Below are positions 36,448 through 45,280 of a DNA stretch of 64,000 nt, one piece after another. The DNA is taken from positions 631,949 to 695,948 of the forward strand of contig NZ_LMNF01000002.1 in NCBI RefSeq assembly GCF_001422485.1, in the 5' to 3' direction. The translations under genes and the position numbers were made by a program. Numbering within the stretch: position 1 is the stretch's first letter; each line of letters opens with the position of its first letter. The DNA comes from Agreia sp. Leaf283 (GTDB taxonomy: Bacteria > Actinomycetota > Actinomycetes > Actinomycetales > Microbacteriaceae). The notes under the pieces are model-generated. The model made no database searches and had not been told where the DNA came from. It saw only the letters and a program-made list of their open reading frames with translations.

Positions 36448-38211
36448 TCACTCCGCCGCGACGGCAGCGGCCCGGGCGGTCGACGAGGCGTCGAGCTCGA
36501 GTCCGTGGAACAAAGCGAGGTCCTTCACAGCGACGGCGCGTTCCTCTGCGAGCTGCTCGGCCGACCATCCGAGGGCCTCTGCGACGACCGAGCTGAGCTC
36601 ATCGAACGCGGCCTGGTCGAGATCTCCCACGAAGGCCAGAATGGTGCGGCGGAGCACCAGGTCGGTGAGATGCACGACGAACTCGTTCTCGACGAGGAAG
36701 GCGATCTCGGCGGCCGAGAATCCGGCGACGTGAGCGAGCGCCTCGTCGTTCGAGGAGTCGCCCAGGGCATTGATGACCCGGTCGGCCTTTGTTCCGTAGC
36801 GCGCCAGCAGGGCGCGGGCGCGGTCGGCGCCCAGATCGGATGCGTGTGCCGCGACCCAGGAATCGCTCGCCTGCGGGGTGGTTGGGAACCCGACGCCGCC
36901 GCCGATGGCGAGCTTCTCGGTGCTGACACTGCGGGTGCGACCGATCAGCTCGAGCGTCTCGTTGGTGAGGTGCTCGGAGAGCGCACGGAAGGTGGTCCAC
37001 TTTCCGCCTACGAGGCTCAGCATGGGCACCTTCGAACCACCGCCGAGGCGGGAGGGCTCGATGCGGTAGTCGCGGGAGACGAACCCGGGTGCGGTGTCGT
37101 CGTGCTTCGGCAGCGGACGGATGCCGGAATAGCGGTAGACGATCTGCGAGCGGTCGACCGGGATGCGTGGGAAAACGTGCGACACGAGTTTGAAGAAGTA
37201 GTCGACCTCCTCCTCCGTGCACACGGCGGGCTTCGTGATGTCGGCCTCGAGGTCGGTCGTTCCGACGAGAACGCGGCCGTTGAGCGGGTAGATCAGAACG
37301 ATGCGGCCATCGTTGTTCTCGAAGAAGACCTCGCCGCCCGCGCAGGCCTTGTAGAGGGCCGGGTTGTCGAGCACGATGTGGGAACCCTTCGTGCCGCCCA
37401 TGAACGTGCTCGGCATGCCGAGTGCATCGTTGGTGAGGTCGGTCCACGGCCCCGTCGTATTCACGACGGCATCAGCGGCCATGCTGAACTCTCGACCCGA
37501 GACGGTGTCTCGAAGGAGGACCTCGTCGCCACTGACTCCGATCGCTTCGACATAGTTCGCGCTGCGGGCGTGCTCGCCCGTGGCAAGGGCGTCCTCGACG
37601 AGGTCGAGCGCGAGGCGCTCGGGATTCTCGACGGCGGCGTCGAAGTACGTGGCGGTGTACTTCACGTCGGGGCGCAACTGGGGCAGCTTGGCGAGGGACT
37701 TCTTACGGCCTGCGAACTGGTGGCGCGGAACCGATCCGCCGTCGCGCGAGAACGAGTCGTAGCCGAGCAGACCGAGCTTGATCAGGAGCGCACCGCGCTC
37801 CTTCGGCTTTCCCTGCTTGTGGGTGAGGAAGCGCAGCGGGGCCGAGACGATGCCCGAGAACGTGGAGAAGATGGGGATGGTCGTGGGCAGGGGCTTCACG
37901 TAGTGCGGAGCCAAGCGCAGCAGCCGGTTGCGCTCCTGCACGGATTCGCGCACGAGACGGAACTCGCCGTTCTCGAGGTAGCGCACGCCGCCGTGGATCA
38001 TGTGGCTCGACGCCGCGGAAGCGCCGGAGCAGTAGTCGCTGCGCTCGACGAGCACGACGTCGACACCCTGCAGGGCGAGGTCGCGGAACGTCGCGATTCC
38101 GTTGATGCCACCGCCGATCACGAGCACCTGTGCTCGTGGGTTCTCGACGAGCCCGGCGACATCGGGCCGGAGTTCAGGTTGGCTTGAGGGGGAAACGACT
38201 GGTGCACTCAC
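36448..38211 (-). CDS. glpD: Glycerol-3-phosphate dehydrogenase (FAD)
   Basis: 587 residues from GTG at 38211, preceded by GAAGGCGAG. VLVIGGGINGIATFRDLALQG is the FAD Rossmann motif; ASSHMIHGGVRYLENGEFRLVRE, GTKGSHIVLDNP and YRYSGIRPLPKH are GlpD landmarks. The membrane-associated enzyme oxidises glycerol-3-phosphate to dihydroxyacetone phosphate and feeds electrons to the quinone pool. It is divergent to a SorC regulator. An open frame to 38283 adds a non-conserved N-terminus and is rejected. Confidence 0.94.
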   Translation of the reverse strand: MSAPVVSPSSQPELRPDVAGLVENPRAQVLVIGGGINGIATFRDLALQGVDVVLVERSDYCSGASAASSHMIHGGVRYLENGEFRLVRESVQERNRLLRLAPHYVKPLPTTIPIFSTFSGIVSAPLRFLTHKQGKPKERGALLIKLGLLGYDSFSRDGGSVPRHQFAGRKKSLAKLPQLRPDVKYTATYFDAAVENPERLALDLVEDALATGEHARSANYVEAIGVSGDEVLLRDTVSGREFSMAADAVVNTTGPWTDLTNDALGMPSTFMGGTKGSHIVLDNPALYKACAGGEVFFENNDGRIVLIYPLNGRVLVGTTDLEADITKPAVCTEEEVDYFFKLVSHVFPRIPVDRSQIVYRYSGIRPLPKHDDTAPGFVSRDYRIEPSRLGGGSKVPMLSLVGGKWTTFRALSEHLTNETLELIGRTRSVSTEKLAIGGGVGFPTTPQASDSWVAAHASDLGADRARALLARYGTKADRVINALGDSSNDEALAHVAGFSAAEIAFLVENEFVVHLTDLVLRRTILAFVGDLDQAAFDELSSVVAEALGWSAEQLAEERAVAVKDLALFHGLELDASSTARAAAVAAE

Positions 38212-38249
38212 TGTGTACTCGCCTTCGTGTAAGTAAGTTCCTTGATTAC

Positions 38250-38320
38250 CCCTTGAGTCTGACACCTGCACACAATTGTTCAAGCGTTATGCACAGACGT
38301 GCAGGGCGTGGAAGAATGTC
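38250..38320. promoter_or_regulatory. Divergent control region of glpD and the SorC regulator
   Basis: The 112-bp gap holds ACAATTGT (a perfect palindrome) inside an inverted repeat CCTGCAC ... GTGCAGG with arms about 27 bp apart. This is a reasonable SorC-tetramer operator region; exact promoters are not clear. Confidence 0.4.
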
Positions 38321-38323
38321 GAC

Positions 38324-39301
38324 ATGACCATCGCTTCGGCCGACCAGCACGCTGAGAAATCGCGCGACGCTCTGCGCGCCGCCCAGCTCTACTATCTGCA
38401 GGACATCACCATGGAGGCGATCGCCCACGAGCTGCACACATCGCGCTCGTCGATCTCCCGACTGCTGAGTTTTGCGCGTGAAACCGGGCTCGTCGAGATC
38501 CAGGTGAAGTCGCCGGCCGAACGCGTCTCGACATCGCAGCAGCGCATCCGCGAACGCTACGGCGTGACCGCCCACATCGTTCCCGTGCCGGCCTCGACGA
38601 ACGAGGTCGACCGGCTCGAACGAGTCGCCGTCTCGGCTGCACGCATTCTCACCCCCTTCGTCGACTCGAACATGACCGTGGGCATCGCCTGGGGCTCGAC
38701 CATCAGCGCGGTGAGCCGGCACATCCCCGAGAAAGTCACCCACAACACCACGCTGGTGCAGCTCAACGGAGCGGCCAACTACCAGACGACCGGCATCGTG
38801 TACGCGAGCGAGATCATGACCCGATTCGGCGTCGCCTTCGGGGCTGCGGTGCAGCAGTTCCCGGTTCCCGCCTTCTTCGACGACGCCGCGACGAAGCAGG
38901 CCATGTGGCGTGAGCGTGCCATCCGGCGCGTGCTCGACATTCAGAAGCGCATGGACATCGCGCTGTTCGGCCTCGGTTCACCGTTCGCCGATGTGCCCAG
39001 CCACGTCTACATCGGCGGCTATCTCGACGAGTCCGACTATGCGTCGCTGACCGCATCCGACGTCGTGGGAGACGTCGCAACCGTCTTCTACCGCGCAGAC
39101 GGTTCGTCGACCGACATCCCCATGAACGCCCGCACGAGCGGACCCAGCCTCGAACTCGTGTCGCGCGTCGCCCGCAGAGTCTGCGTCGTGAGCGGAAAGT
39201 CGAAGCTGCAGGCCCTGCGAGGCGCGCTGGCCGCGGGTCTCATCACCGATCTGATCATCGACGAGCCCACAGCGCATCTGCTCACCGACGACGTGGCCTG
39301 A
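38324..39301 (+). CDS. SorC/DeoR-type sugar-sensing transcriptional regulator
   Basis: 325 residues. The HTH is LYYLQDITMEAIAHELHTSRSSISRLLSFARETGLVEI. The C-terminal effector domain has VGIAWGSTISAV, LVQLNGA and FGLGSPFADVPSHVY, typical of SorC/CggR-like proteins that bind phosphorylated sugars. Its divergent position to glpD suggests it controls glycerol use, with glycerol phosphate or a related ester as effector. ATG at 38324 chosen because the longer frame adds a non-conserved N-terminus. Confidence 0.87.
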   Translation: MTIASADQHAEKSRDALRAAQLYYLQDITMEAIAHELHTSRSSISRLLSFARETGLVEIQVKSPAERVSTSQQRIRERYGVTAHIVPVPASTNEVDRLERVAVSAARILTPFVDSNMTVGIAWGSTISAVSRHIPEKVTHNTTLVQLNGAANYQTTGIVYASEIMTRFGVAFGAAVQQFPVPAFFDDAATKQAMWRERAIRRVLDIQKRMDIALFGLGSPFADVPSHVYIGGYLDESDYASLTASDVVGDVATVFYRADGSSTDIPMNARTSGPSLELVSRVARRVCVVSGKSKLQALRGALAAGLITDLIIDEPTAHLLTDDVA

Positions 39302-39336
39302 CCGCACGAATCCGAATCGTCACGTCATACTGGGGT

Positions 39337-40764
39337 ATGGCGCAGACCGTATTCGAACGCTCCCGACCGTCGACGCGCACCGTCGATCACGCATTGAGCG
39401 CGGCCGTGAACCGCCCGTTCTGGATCGACGACATCACCCAGCCGCGCAGGCGCCGCCTCGAAGCGCCCATGATCGCCGACCTGGCGATCGTCGGCGGTGG
39501 TTACAGCGGTCTGTGGACCGCAGTCCTCGCGAAGCGCCGCCATCCGGATGCGCGGGTGGTACTTCTCGAGGCCAAGACGGTCGGCTGGGCGGCGTCCGGC
39601 CGCAACGGAGGGTTCGTCGAGGCGAGCCTCACCCACGGCGACGACAACGGACGCAGTCGCTTTCCCTCCGAGATCGAGCGCCTGATCGAGCTCGGCCTCG
39701 AGAACCTCGACGACATCGAACGCGCGGTCGGCGACTACGCACTCGAGTGCGACTTCGAGCGCAACGGGGCCCTCTCGCTCGCCGTCGAGCCGTACCAGGT
39801 CGACGCCCTGCGCGCGGCGACCACCGATGACCACACGGTCTTTCTCGACACCGACGCGGTGCGGCGGCAGGTGGACTCCCCCACCTACCTCGCCGGCCTC
39901 TGGGAGAAGCGCACCTCCGCCCTGGTCCATCCCGCCAGACTCGCCGCTGAACTCGCGCGGGTGGCCGAGGAGCTCGGCGTGGAGATCTTCGAGAACACAC
40001 CCGTGCGATCGATCTCGTCGAGCAGCGGCTCCCCCACGGCACCCGTGGTCCTCGTCACCGACGACGCTCGAGTCACCGCCCGTCGGGTCGCCCTGGCGAC
40101 GAACGTGTTCCCCTCGCTTCTCCGTCGCAACCGGCTCGCGACGGTGCCCGTCTACGACTACGTGCTCATGACCGAGCCGCTGAGCGACGAGCAGCTCCGC
40201 TCCATCGGCTGGGCGAACCGGCAGGGGCTGGGCGACGGCGCCAACCAGTTCCACTACTACCGGCTCTCCCGCGACAACCGCATCCTGTTCGGCGGCTACG
40301 ACGCGATCTATCACTACGGCGGTCGAGTCCGCCCCTCCTACGAGGACCGTCCCGAGACATTCCGCCGGCTCGCGGAGCACTTCTTCACCACGTTTCCCCA
40401 GCTCGAGGGCCTGCGCTTCTCGCACCGCTGGGCGGGCGCCATCGACACCTGCACCAGGTTCTGCGCGTTCTACGGCGCGGCACGGCAGGGTCGCGTGGCG
40501 TACGCGGCCGGCTACACCGGTCTCGGCGTCGCCGCCACCCACTTCGCGGCGAACGTGATGCTCGACCTGCTCGACGGCGAGTCGACGGAACGCACGAGTC
40601 TCGAGATGGTCCGTCGCCGTCCGCTCCCGTTCCCGCCGGAGCCCGTGGCGTCCCTGGGAATCCAGACGACGAGATGGTCGCTCGACCGGGCCGATCATCA
40701 CGGTGGGCGCCGAAACGGCATCCTCAAGGCTCTGGATGCCGTGGGGCTGGGTTTCGATTCCTGA
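39337..40764 (+). CDS. FAD-dependent oxidoreductase (DAO/gamma-glutamylputrescine oxidase-like)
   Basis: 475 residues. LAIVGGGYSGLWTAVLAKRRHPDARVVLLEA is the FAD-binding start (residue about 49). WAASGRNGGFVEASLTHG is the conserved second block of the DAO family, and AYAAGYTGLGVAATHFAANVMLDLL its C-terminal cofactor-binding end. The pattern resembles PuuB-type oxidases of amines. The substrate is unknown; it stands alone, 35 bp after the SorC gene. Confidence 0.85.
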   Translation: MAQTVFERSRPSTRTVDHALSAAVNRPFWIDDITQPRRRRLEAPMIADLAIVGGGYSGLWTAVLAKRRHPDARVVLLEAKTVGWAASGRNGGFVEASLTHGDDNGRSRFPSEIERLIELGLENLDDIERAVGDYALECDFERNGALSLAVEPYQVDALRAATTDDHTVFLDTDAVRRQVDSPTYLAGLWEKRTSALVHPARLAAELARVAEELGVEIFENTPVRSISSSSGSPTAPVVLVTDDARVTARRVALATNVFPSLLRRNRLATVPVYDYVLMTEPLSDEQLRSIGWANRQGLGDGANQFHYYRLSRDNRILFGGYDAIYHYGGRVRPSYEDRPETFRRLAEHFFTTFPQLEGLRFSHRWAGAIDTCTRFCAFYGAARQGRVAYAAGYTGLGVAATHFAANVMLDLLDGESTERTSLEMVRRRPLPFPPEPVASLGIQTTRWSLDRADHHGGRRNGILKALDAVGLGFDS

Positions 40765-40771
40765 CCCCACG

Positions 40772-40787
40772 CCGGGCTGAGGCCCGG
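40772..40787 (+). terminator. Short hairpin after the FAD oxidoreductase gene
   Basis: CCGGGC (40772-40777) pairs with GCCCGG (40782-40787), followed by TATCCTGAAAAA. Stem short, no T-run; weak terminator candidate. Confidence 0.3.
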
Positions 40788-40854
40788 TATCCTGAAAAAC
40801 GGCCTACCCGACCCCGCGACGGTTTCCGCTCGACCCGGACACCGAAGGAGTTCA

Positions 40855-42648
40855 ATGACTTTCGACGCCCTCTCCCCCGAACCCGAGAACCCGCCCCAGA
40901 ACGACTCGAACCGCGCGCCCGCATCGACGCAGCCCGACTCGCCCCTCGTGCTCTCGGGGCGTGACCGCTTCGCCATCAGGCTCATCGATGCCGCGGTCAA
41001 GGTGGGATCCGAGGACTTCCAGGCGCGGTACCGTCCGGTCACCGACGAGCTCTTCAGCCACCACCTCATCGACCCCACGGCCAAGCCGGCCTACGTGCAG
41101 CCCGAGCTCGAGCCGATCGTCAACCTCGAGACCACCGAAGACCCGCTCGAGATCATCCGGCTGCACCTCGACAGCGTCATCGAAGACCGCCAGGCCCGCG
41201 ACGAGGCCCGCATCAACGCCGAGGCCCACCTGACAGACGTGTCGGGGCAGCTGGCCGAATCGCAGGCGCACGCGGCCGATCTGCAGCAGCAGCTCATCGA
41301 CCAAACCGCGCGGGCCGAGGCCGCCGAGGCCGAGGTCGACAGGCTGCGTGCAGAGCTCCAGAACCAGGTTGCCTCCCTCACGGCCCAGCGCGAGTCCGAG
41401 GTCGGTGCACTCCACCAGCAGCGCGAGGCCGAGGTCGCAGGTCTTCACCAGCAGCGCGAGGCCGAGGTCGGCGAGCTGTCGGCTCGACTGGCTGCCGAAG
41501 TGGCCGCCCTCACCGCCCAGCGCGATGCAGACGTCAGCGCCGCCCACCAGCAGCGCGAGGCCGAGCTGGCCGCTCTGTCGAACGAGCGCGACGTGCACGT
41601 GGCGGCCCTGCACCAGCAGCGCGAGAACGAACTCGTCTCGCTGTCGACCCAGCGCGATGCCGACCTCGCCGCGTTGCAGCAGCAGCGCGACTCCGAGGTC
41701 GCCGAACTGAACTCGCGACTCGCCGCCGAGGTCGCCGCCCTCACCAGCCAGCGCGAGAACGACGTCGCCGCCCTGCGCAGCGAGCGAGACGCGACGATCG
41801 CGGGGCTGCACGCCCAGCGCGAGACCGAGGTCGCATCGCTCACCGCAGAACTCGCCGAGCTCCGCGCCCAGCGCGACGCGCAGGTCGCCGAACTCACCGC
41901 GCGACTCGAATCCCAGGCGGCCGAGCTCGAGGGCACCCGAACCACCGATGTCACCGCGCTCGCCGCAGAGCATGACACGCAGCTCCGCACTATCGACGAG
42001 GCGCACCAGCAGCAGATCGACGAGCTGAAGGCGGCCCACGACGCTCAGATTGCCGAACTGGCATCCGCCCACGAACAGCAGATCGGTGAGCTCGGCGCCA
42101 GCCACGAGCGCCAGACCGCCGAGCTGCTCTCCGAGAAAGAGGCCCTGGCGACGCAGCTGCAGGGCGACTCCACCCACGCCGACAGCGGCCTGCCCGACGC
42201 GCGAGACGATCTGGCCGCGGCCGTCGCTCGAGCCGAGCAGGCGGCATCCGAACTCGAGGCCAGCCGCGCGCAGATCGCGGCGCTGCGCGAGGAACGCGAC
42301 CGCAGCGACGCCCAGCGCGACGCCGCCATCGAAGAACTCGACGGCGTCACCGCACAGCGCGGCGAGTGGGAGAACCGACTCCGGCTCACCGTGGCCGCTC
42401 TCGCCGGCGACGAGGTCGTCGGCGACTGGACCGAGGACAACGCTCCCGAGCAGCGACTGGTGCAGTTCGTGCAGTCGACCACCTCGGCACTCGAGCAGAA
42501 GATCAGCCGCATCGAGCAGATCGCGACCGAAGAGCTGGTCGACGAGACCGAGACCAACGAATACGCGATCGGCGCGAACGACGCAGCCGTGCGCGTGCTC
42601 AACGCCCTCGACGACGTCGAGTCGGACGAGACCGTCGACGCTCCGTAG
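40855..42648 (+). CDS. Long coiled-coil protein with hendecad repeats
   Basis: 597 residues, ATG behind GAAGGAG. Residues 1-110 are a non-repetitive head (LVLSGRDRFAIRLIDAAVKVGSEDFQARY). Residues 173-326 hold fourteen uninterrupted 11-residue units with consensus AALxxQRExEV, then looser coiled coil to about 510, and a helical tail. Eleven-residue periodicity favours a slightly right-handed coiled coil, as in some bacterial cytoskeletal or stalk-like proteins. No membrane segment is seen. It is 2 bp upstream of clpS, so it may share its transcript. I know no named family. Confidence 0.85.
   Translation: MTFDALSPEPENPPQNDSNRAPASTQPDSPLVLSGRDRFAIRLIDAAVKVGSEDFQARYRPVTDELFSHHLIDPTAKPAYVQPELEPIVNLETTEDPLEIIRLHLDSVIEDRQARDEARINAEAHLTDVSGQLAESQAHAADLQQQLIDQTARAEAAEAEVDRLRAELQNQVASLTAQRESEVGALHQQREAEVAGLHQQREAEVGELSARLAAEVAALTAQRDADVSAAHQQREAELAALSNERDVHVAALHQQRENELVSLSTQRDADLAALQQQRDSEVAELNSRLAAEVAALTSQRENDVAALRSERDATIAGLHAQRETEVASLTAELAELRAQRDAQVAELTARLESQAAELEGTRTTDVTALAAEHDTQLRTIDEAHQQQIDELKAAHDAQIAELASAHEQQIGELGASHERQTAELLSEKEALATQLQGDSTHADSGLPDARDDLAAAVARAEQAASELEASRAQIAALREERDRSDAQRDAAIEELDGVTAQRGEWENRLRLTVAALAGDEVVGDWTEDNAPEQRLVQFVQSTTSALEQKISRIEQIATEELVDETETNEYAIGANDAAVRVLNALDDVESDETVDAP
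41371..41832 (+). repeat. Fourteen tandem 33-bp units coding 11-residue coiled-coil repeats
   Basis: Fourteen consecutive in-frame 33-bp units, without gaps, each coding an [AG]xLxxQRxxEV-like hendecad. Units differ by substitutions, so the array is old rather than freshly expanded. The regularity produces long antisense open frames that are not genes. Confidence 0.9.
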
Positions 42649-42650
42649 TC

Positions 42651-42947
42651 GTGGCACAGACCCTCGACCAGACAGACCTCGACGCGCAGCTCGATGAGCA
42701 GCTGCAGCTCGGCTCTCCGTGGATCACCCTCGTGTGGAACGATCCGGTGAACCTCATGTCGTATGTGTCGTACGTGTTCCGCAGCTACTTCGGATTCTCG
42801 AAGCCCGAGGCCGAGCGGCGAATGATGCAGGTGCACACCGAGGGGCGTGCGGTCGTGGCCACGGGCACTCGCGAAGAGATGGAGCGGCACGTCGAGGCCA
42901 TGCACGAGTTCGGCCTGTGGGCGACGCTGCAGAAGGTCGACGAGTGA
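42651..42947 (+). CDS. clpS: ATP-dependent Clp protease adaptor ClpS
   Basis: 98 residues from GTG at 42651. PWITLVWNDPVNLMSYVSYVF is the ClpS D/N-V-x-T-M core, and MMQVHTEGRAVVATGTREEMERHVEAMHEFGLWATLQ the C-terminal half that binds the N-degron and ClpA/C. ClpS delivers N-end-rule substrates to the Clp protease. GTG overlaps the following gene end-to-start by 4 bp (GTGA). Confidence 0.93.
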   Translation: MAQTLDQTDLDAQLDEQLQLGSPWITLVWNDPVNLMSYVSYVFRSYFGFSKPEAERRMMQVHTEGRAVVATGTREEMERHVEAMHEFGLWATLQKVDE

Positions 42948-43453
42948 CGCCGTTCGTGCGGCAGGGAGAGGTCATCGTCGCATCGTTCGAGCGAGCCGAG
43001 GTCGAGATCCTCGTGACGCTCGCCACCGACGTTCATTCGCTTCTCGCCGACGCCGACCGGCTCGATCCCGATTCGCCGAGCTCCCGCGCTCTCGACAGGC
43101 TTCTGCCCGCGGCCTACGGCGACGGGGCCGAGAACGACGCAGAGTTCCGCAGATTCACCGCTGAGGGCCTCGTCGAGCGCAAGGTGCGCAATGCCGAGCT
43201 CCTCGTCGAGGCCTTCGGAGAGCGCGACGAGTGGGCGGGCACCGTGCGGGTGAATCTGGATGCGGCGGCCGCGAGTGCGTGGTTGCGCAGTCTCACCGAC
43301 ATCCGGCTCACCATCGCGGCCGGTCTGGGCATCGAGCACGACGGAGACCAGCTGCTCATCGACGCCGACGATCGCTTCGTGCTCGAGGTGTACGGCTGGG
43401 TCGGCTTCGTTCAGGAGTCGCTGCTGCGCGCCCTGGACCCTGACTTCTCCTGA
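42944..43453 (+). CDS. DUF2017 family protein
   Basis: 169 residues, GTG start overlapping the clpS stop. VIVASFERAEVEILVTLATDVHSLLAD, FRRFTAEGLVERKVRNAELL and VEVYGWVGFVQESLL-like C-terminus match DUF2017, an all-helical family almost always encoded after clpS in actinobacteria. A role in Clp proteolysis is inferred only from this linkage. Confidence 0.88.
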   Translation: MTPFVRQGEVIVASFERAEVEILVTLATDVHSLLADADRLDPDSPSSRALDRLLPAAYGDGAENDAEFRRFTAEGLVERKVRNAELLVEAFGERDEWAGTVRVNLDAAAASAWLRSLTDIRLTIAAGLGIEHDGDQLLIDADDRFVLEVYGWVGFVQESLLRALDPDFS

Positions 43454-43543
43454 CTCATTGGGACCCGGCGTCCCATCCAGCATTTCGGGCGTGACCTCGC
43501 GACCGCGAGACTGGAGGATGGACGATCCACGGGGAGGATGCGC

Positions 43544-44410
43544 ATGGCAGACGATCACGGCACCTCGACCGAGCGAACCCGGCAAAGTCGGATGACGTCG
43601 GAGCAGATCCGGCGTCGTATGTTCGATGCCGCTCTGGCCACGACCGGTACGCGCGGCATGACCCTGGGGTTCCCCGGTCTGCAGATGGACGACGTGATCG
43701 CTGCGGCCGGCGTGTCGAAGAGTTCGGTCTACCGGCTCTGGAAGTCGAGAGACGCCTTCATCGGAGAACTGCTCAACGAGGCGGCGGCCACGTTCGCCGA
43801 CCAGCTGAGCGACGACCGCGCCCTGCGCACGGCCATCGAACTCGTCGCCTCACGCCCTGATCTGCACGGGACGGCCGAGGGGCGGAGGCGGCTCCTGCTC
43901 GAACTCATCCGGGTGGTGCTCGAGCAGAACTACTACAGCACGATCGACTCGGCCGCGTGGCAGTCGTTCCTCGCCACCTCCGCGGCCCTCCTCGCCGACG
44001 ACGGCAGCGAGAGCCTGCGCAGGGTCGCAGAGACCCTCCGTCGCGGAAGTGAACGCTTCGTCGAGGCGATGGCCTCGTTCCACGAGGCGATGGCACGCCT
44101 GCTGGGATTCAAGCTGCGCGAGAACTTCGCGGGCGGCTTCACGCTCTACGCCGTTCTCGGTTCGGCGATCGTGGAGGGGCTTGCCGTGCGACACCTCTCG
44201 AACCCCGCCGTCACAGACAACTTCTACCTCGGACCGCCGACGCTCACCGATGAGCCCACGGAGTGGGCGCCGTCGGCGATCGGCTTCCTCGCCATCTATG
44301 ACACGTTCATCGTCGCGGACCCGGATTTCGATCCTCGGACGATCGATGCCTACCTGAAAGTACTCGCGACTGCGACTGGCGCAAGTTCCGTACCCCCTGC
44401 CGGCCCGTGA
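43544..44410 (+). CDS. TetR-like transcriptional regulator (long form)
   Basis: 288 residues; ATG at 43544 has GGGGAGG seven bases before it. The HTH (RRRMFDAALATTGTRGMTLGFPGLQMDDVIAAAGVSKSSVYRLWKSRDAFIGELL) is followed by an unusually long ligand-binding part of about 220 residues. No adjacent divergent target is visible. The end overlaps a GTG of the next small ORF. Confidence 0.8.
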   Translation: MADDHGTSTERTRQSRMTSEQIRRRMFDAALATTGTRGMTLGFPGLQMDDVIAAAGVSKSSVYRLWKSRDAFIGELLNEAAATFADQLSDDRALRTAIELVASRPDLHGTAEGRRRLLLELIRVVLEQNYYSTIDSAAWQSFLATSAALLADDGSESLRRVAETLRRGSERFVEAMASFHEAMARLLGFKLRENFAGGFTLYAVLGSAIVEGLAVRHLSNPAVTDNFYLGPPTLTDEPTEWAPSAIGFLAIYDTFIVADPDFDPRTIDAYLKVLATATGASSVPPAGP

Positions 44411-44436
44411 CACCCCATCGCTCCCACGGAGAGGCG

Positions 44437-44724
44437 ATGACCGCCCTGATGCGCGCGGACGCGCGGGTGACGCAACGCGAGGCGATCCACGCGCTGGGTA
44501 CGATCCTGCGATTCCCACTCGAGGTCGATGACGACGGCGCCGAGTACCTGCGGCCGACATCAGACACCACGCTCGACGTGCACGTCGACGAGGTCGACCC
44601 GCACTACCCGCTCGTGCTCACTCTCTGGCACTGGAAGAGCCAGGCGGACGCCCACATCGCCGTGTCGGAGCTTCAGCCGCTCATCGCCCGGTCGACGGGG
44701 TGGACGGTCATCTCGCAGGACTGA
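44437..44724 (+). CDS. Hypothetical small protein
   Basis: 95 residues from ATG at 44437 (GGAGAGG upstream); a GTG at 44407, overlapping the regulator stop, is an alternative. The protein is mixed, with LEVDDDGAEYLRPTSDTTLDVHVDEVDPHYPLVLTLWHW and no membrane segment. No family recognised. Codon use fits the chromosome and it lies in a co-directional chain, which supports it being real. Confidence 0.55.
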   Translation: MTALMRADARVTQREAIHALGTILRFPLEVDDDGAEYLRPTSDTTLDVHVDEVDPHYPLVLTLWHWKSQADAHIAVSELQPLIARSTGWTVISQD

Positions 44725-44786
44725 GACCGGCTGTCACAACTGCAGGTTCTGTTTCGAATCGAGCGCCGGATCAGGTTTTCGCGCCC

Positions 44787-45140
44787 TCATATGCGAGGCA
44801 AGAACTCCTCCGGTGGACGGGGAGCAAATTTTTGCCGTTCCTGGATGAGGCCGCCCAGCAACCACAAGAAAATCGTTCCGACCAGGCTGAAAAACGAGCC
44901 GACGCCGAACGCAAAGAAGTACATGTTCGTCCAGTCATCCGAGTTATTGGTTCCGTCTCTCACCGACATCGTTGGCAGGTACCAGACCAGGCCGCCGACA
45001 ATCATCCCCAAGACGCAGATGATGACGACGATCATGTAGAACGTTTGGGCGCGTCGCCCCGGAGGCTGCCACCACCCGAAAGCGGACCATCCCAGCAGGA
45101 CGACTGCTGGGACGATGAGTAGCGCAAGAAAGAACAGCAT
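44787..45140 (-). CDS. Small integral membrane protein
   Basis: 117 residues with three membrane helices (MLFFLALLIVPAVVLLGW, YMIVVIICVLGMIVGGLVWYL, FGVGSFFSLVGTIFLWLLGG) and short hydrophilic loops. No family recognised. It is the last gene before the tRNA-associated boundary and is somewhat less GC-rich than genes to its left. Confidence 0.65.
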   Translation of the reverse strand: MLFFLALLIVPAVVLLGWSAFGWWQPPGRRAQTFYMIVVIICVLGMIVGGLVWYLPTMSVRDGTNNSDDWTNMYFFAFGVGSFFSLVGTIFLWLLGGLIQERQKFAPRPPEEFLPRI

Positions 45141-45187
45141 GAGTGAGATGGTACGTGGGCCCAGTGGCGCCGGTGGCAGTTAAAGCA

Positions 45188-45231
45188 AAAGGCCCTCCGG
45201 CTTCGAATCTCTTCGAAGCCGGAGGGCCTTT
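45188..45231 (-). terminator. Terminator of the initiator tRNA gene
   Basis: Perfect 20-bp stem (45188-45207 with 45212-45231) and loop TCTC, six bases beyond the 3' end of the tRNA fragment on the minus strand. The A-run at 45187-45190 gives a T-run in the minus-strand transcript. Confidence 0.8.
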
Positions 45232-45237
45232 CTTCTG

Positions 45238-45280
45238 TTGCGGGGACAGGATTTGAACCTGCGACCTCTGGGTTATGAGC
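45238..45280 (-). other. 3' fragment of initiator tRNA-Met gene: att site of the integrated element
   Basis: Read on the minus strand this is GCTCATAACCCAGAGGTC ... TGTCCCCGCAA: anticodon loop (CAT at 45275-45277), variable loop, T arm and 3' acceptor strand of an actinobacterial tRNA-fMet, including the mismatch-type A72. Beyond 45280 the match to the 5' half of the tRNA stops. A 3' half attached to its own terminator is what remains at the distal end when an element inserts into a tRNA gene. Confidence 0.8.

Noticed and set aside
36379-38187. A 602-codon plus-strand open frame
   Set aside because: It is antisense to glpD, which has all family motifs.
41371-41832. Regularly spaced 33-bp units resembling a CRISPR array
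   Set aside because: There are no distinct spacers, the units are contiguous and in frame, and they encode a coiled coil.
40852-42657. A 601-codon minus-strand open frame with regular LGLALLVE-like repeats
   Set aside because: It mirrors the hendecad repeats of the plus-strand coiled-coil gene and has no ribosome-binding site.
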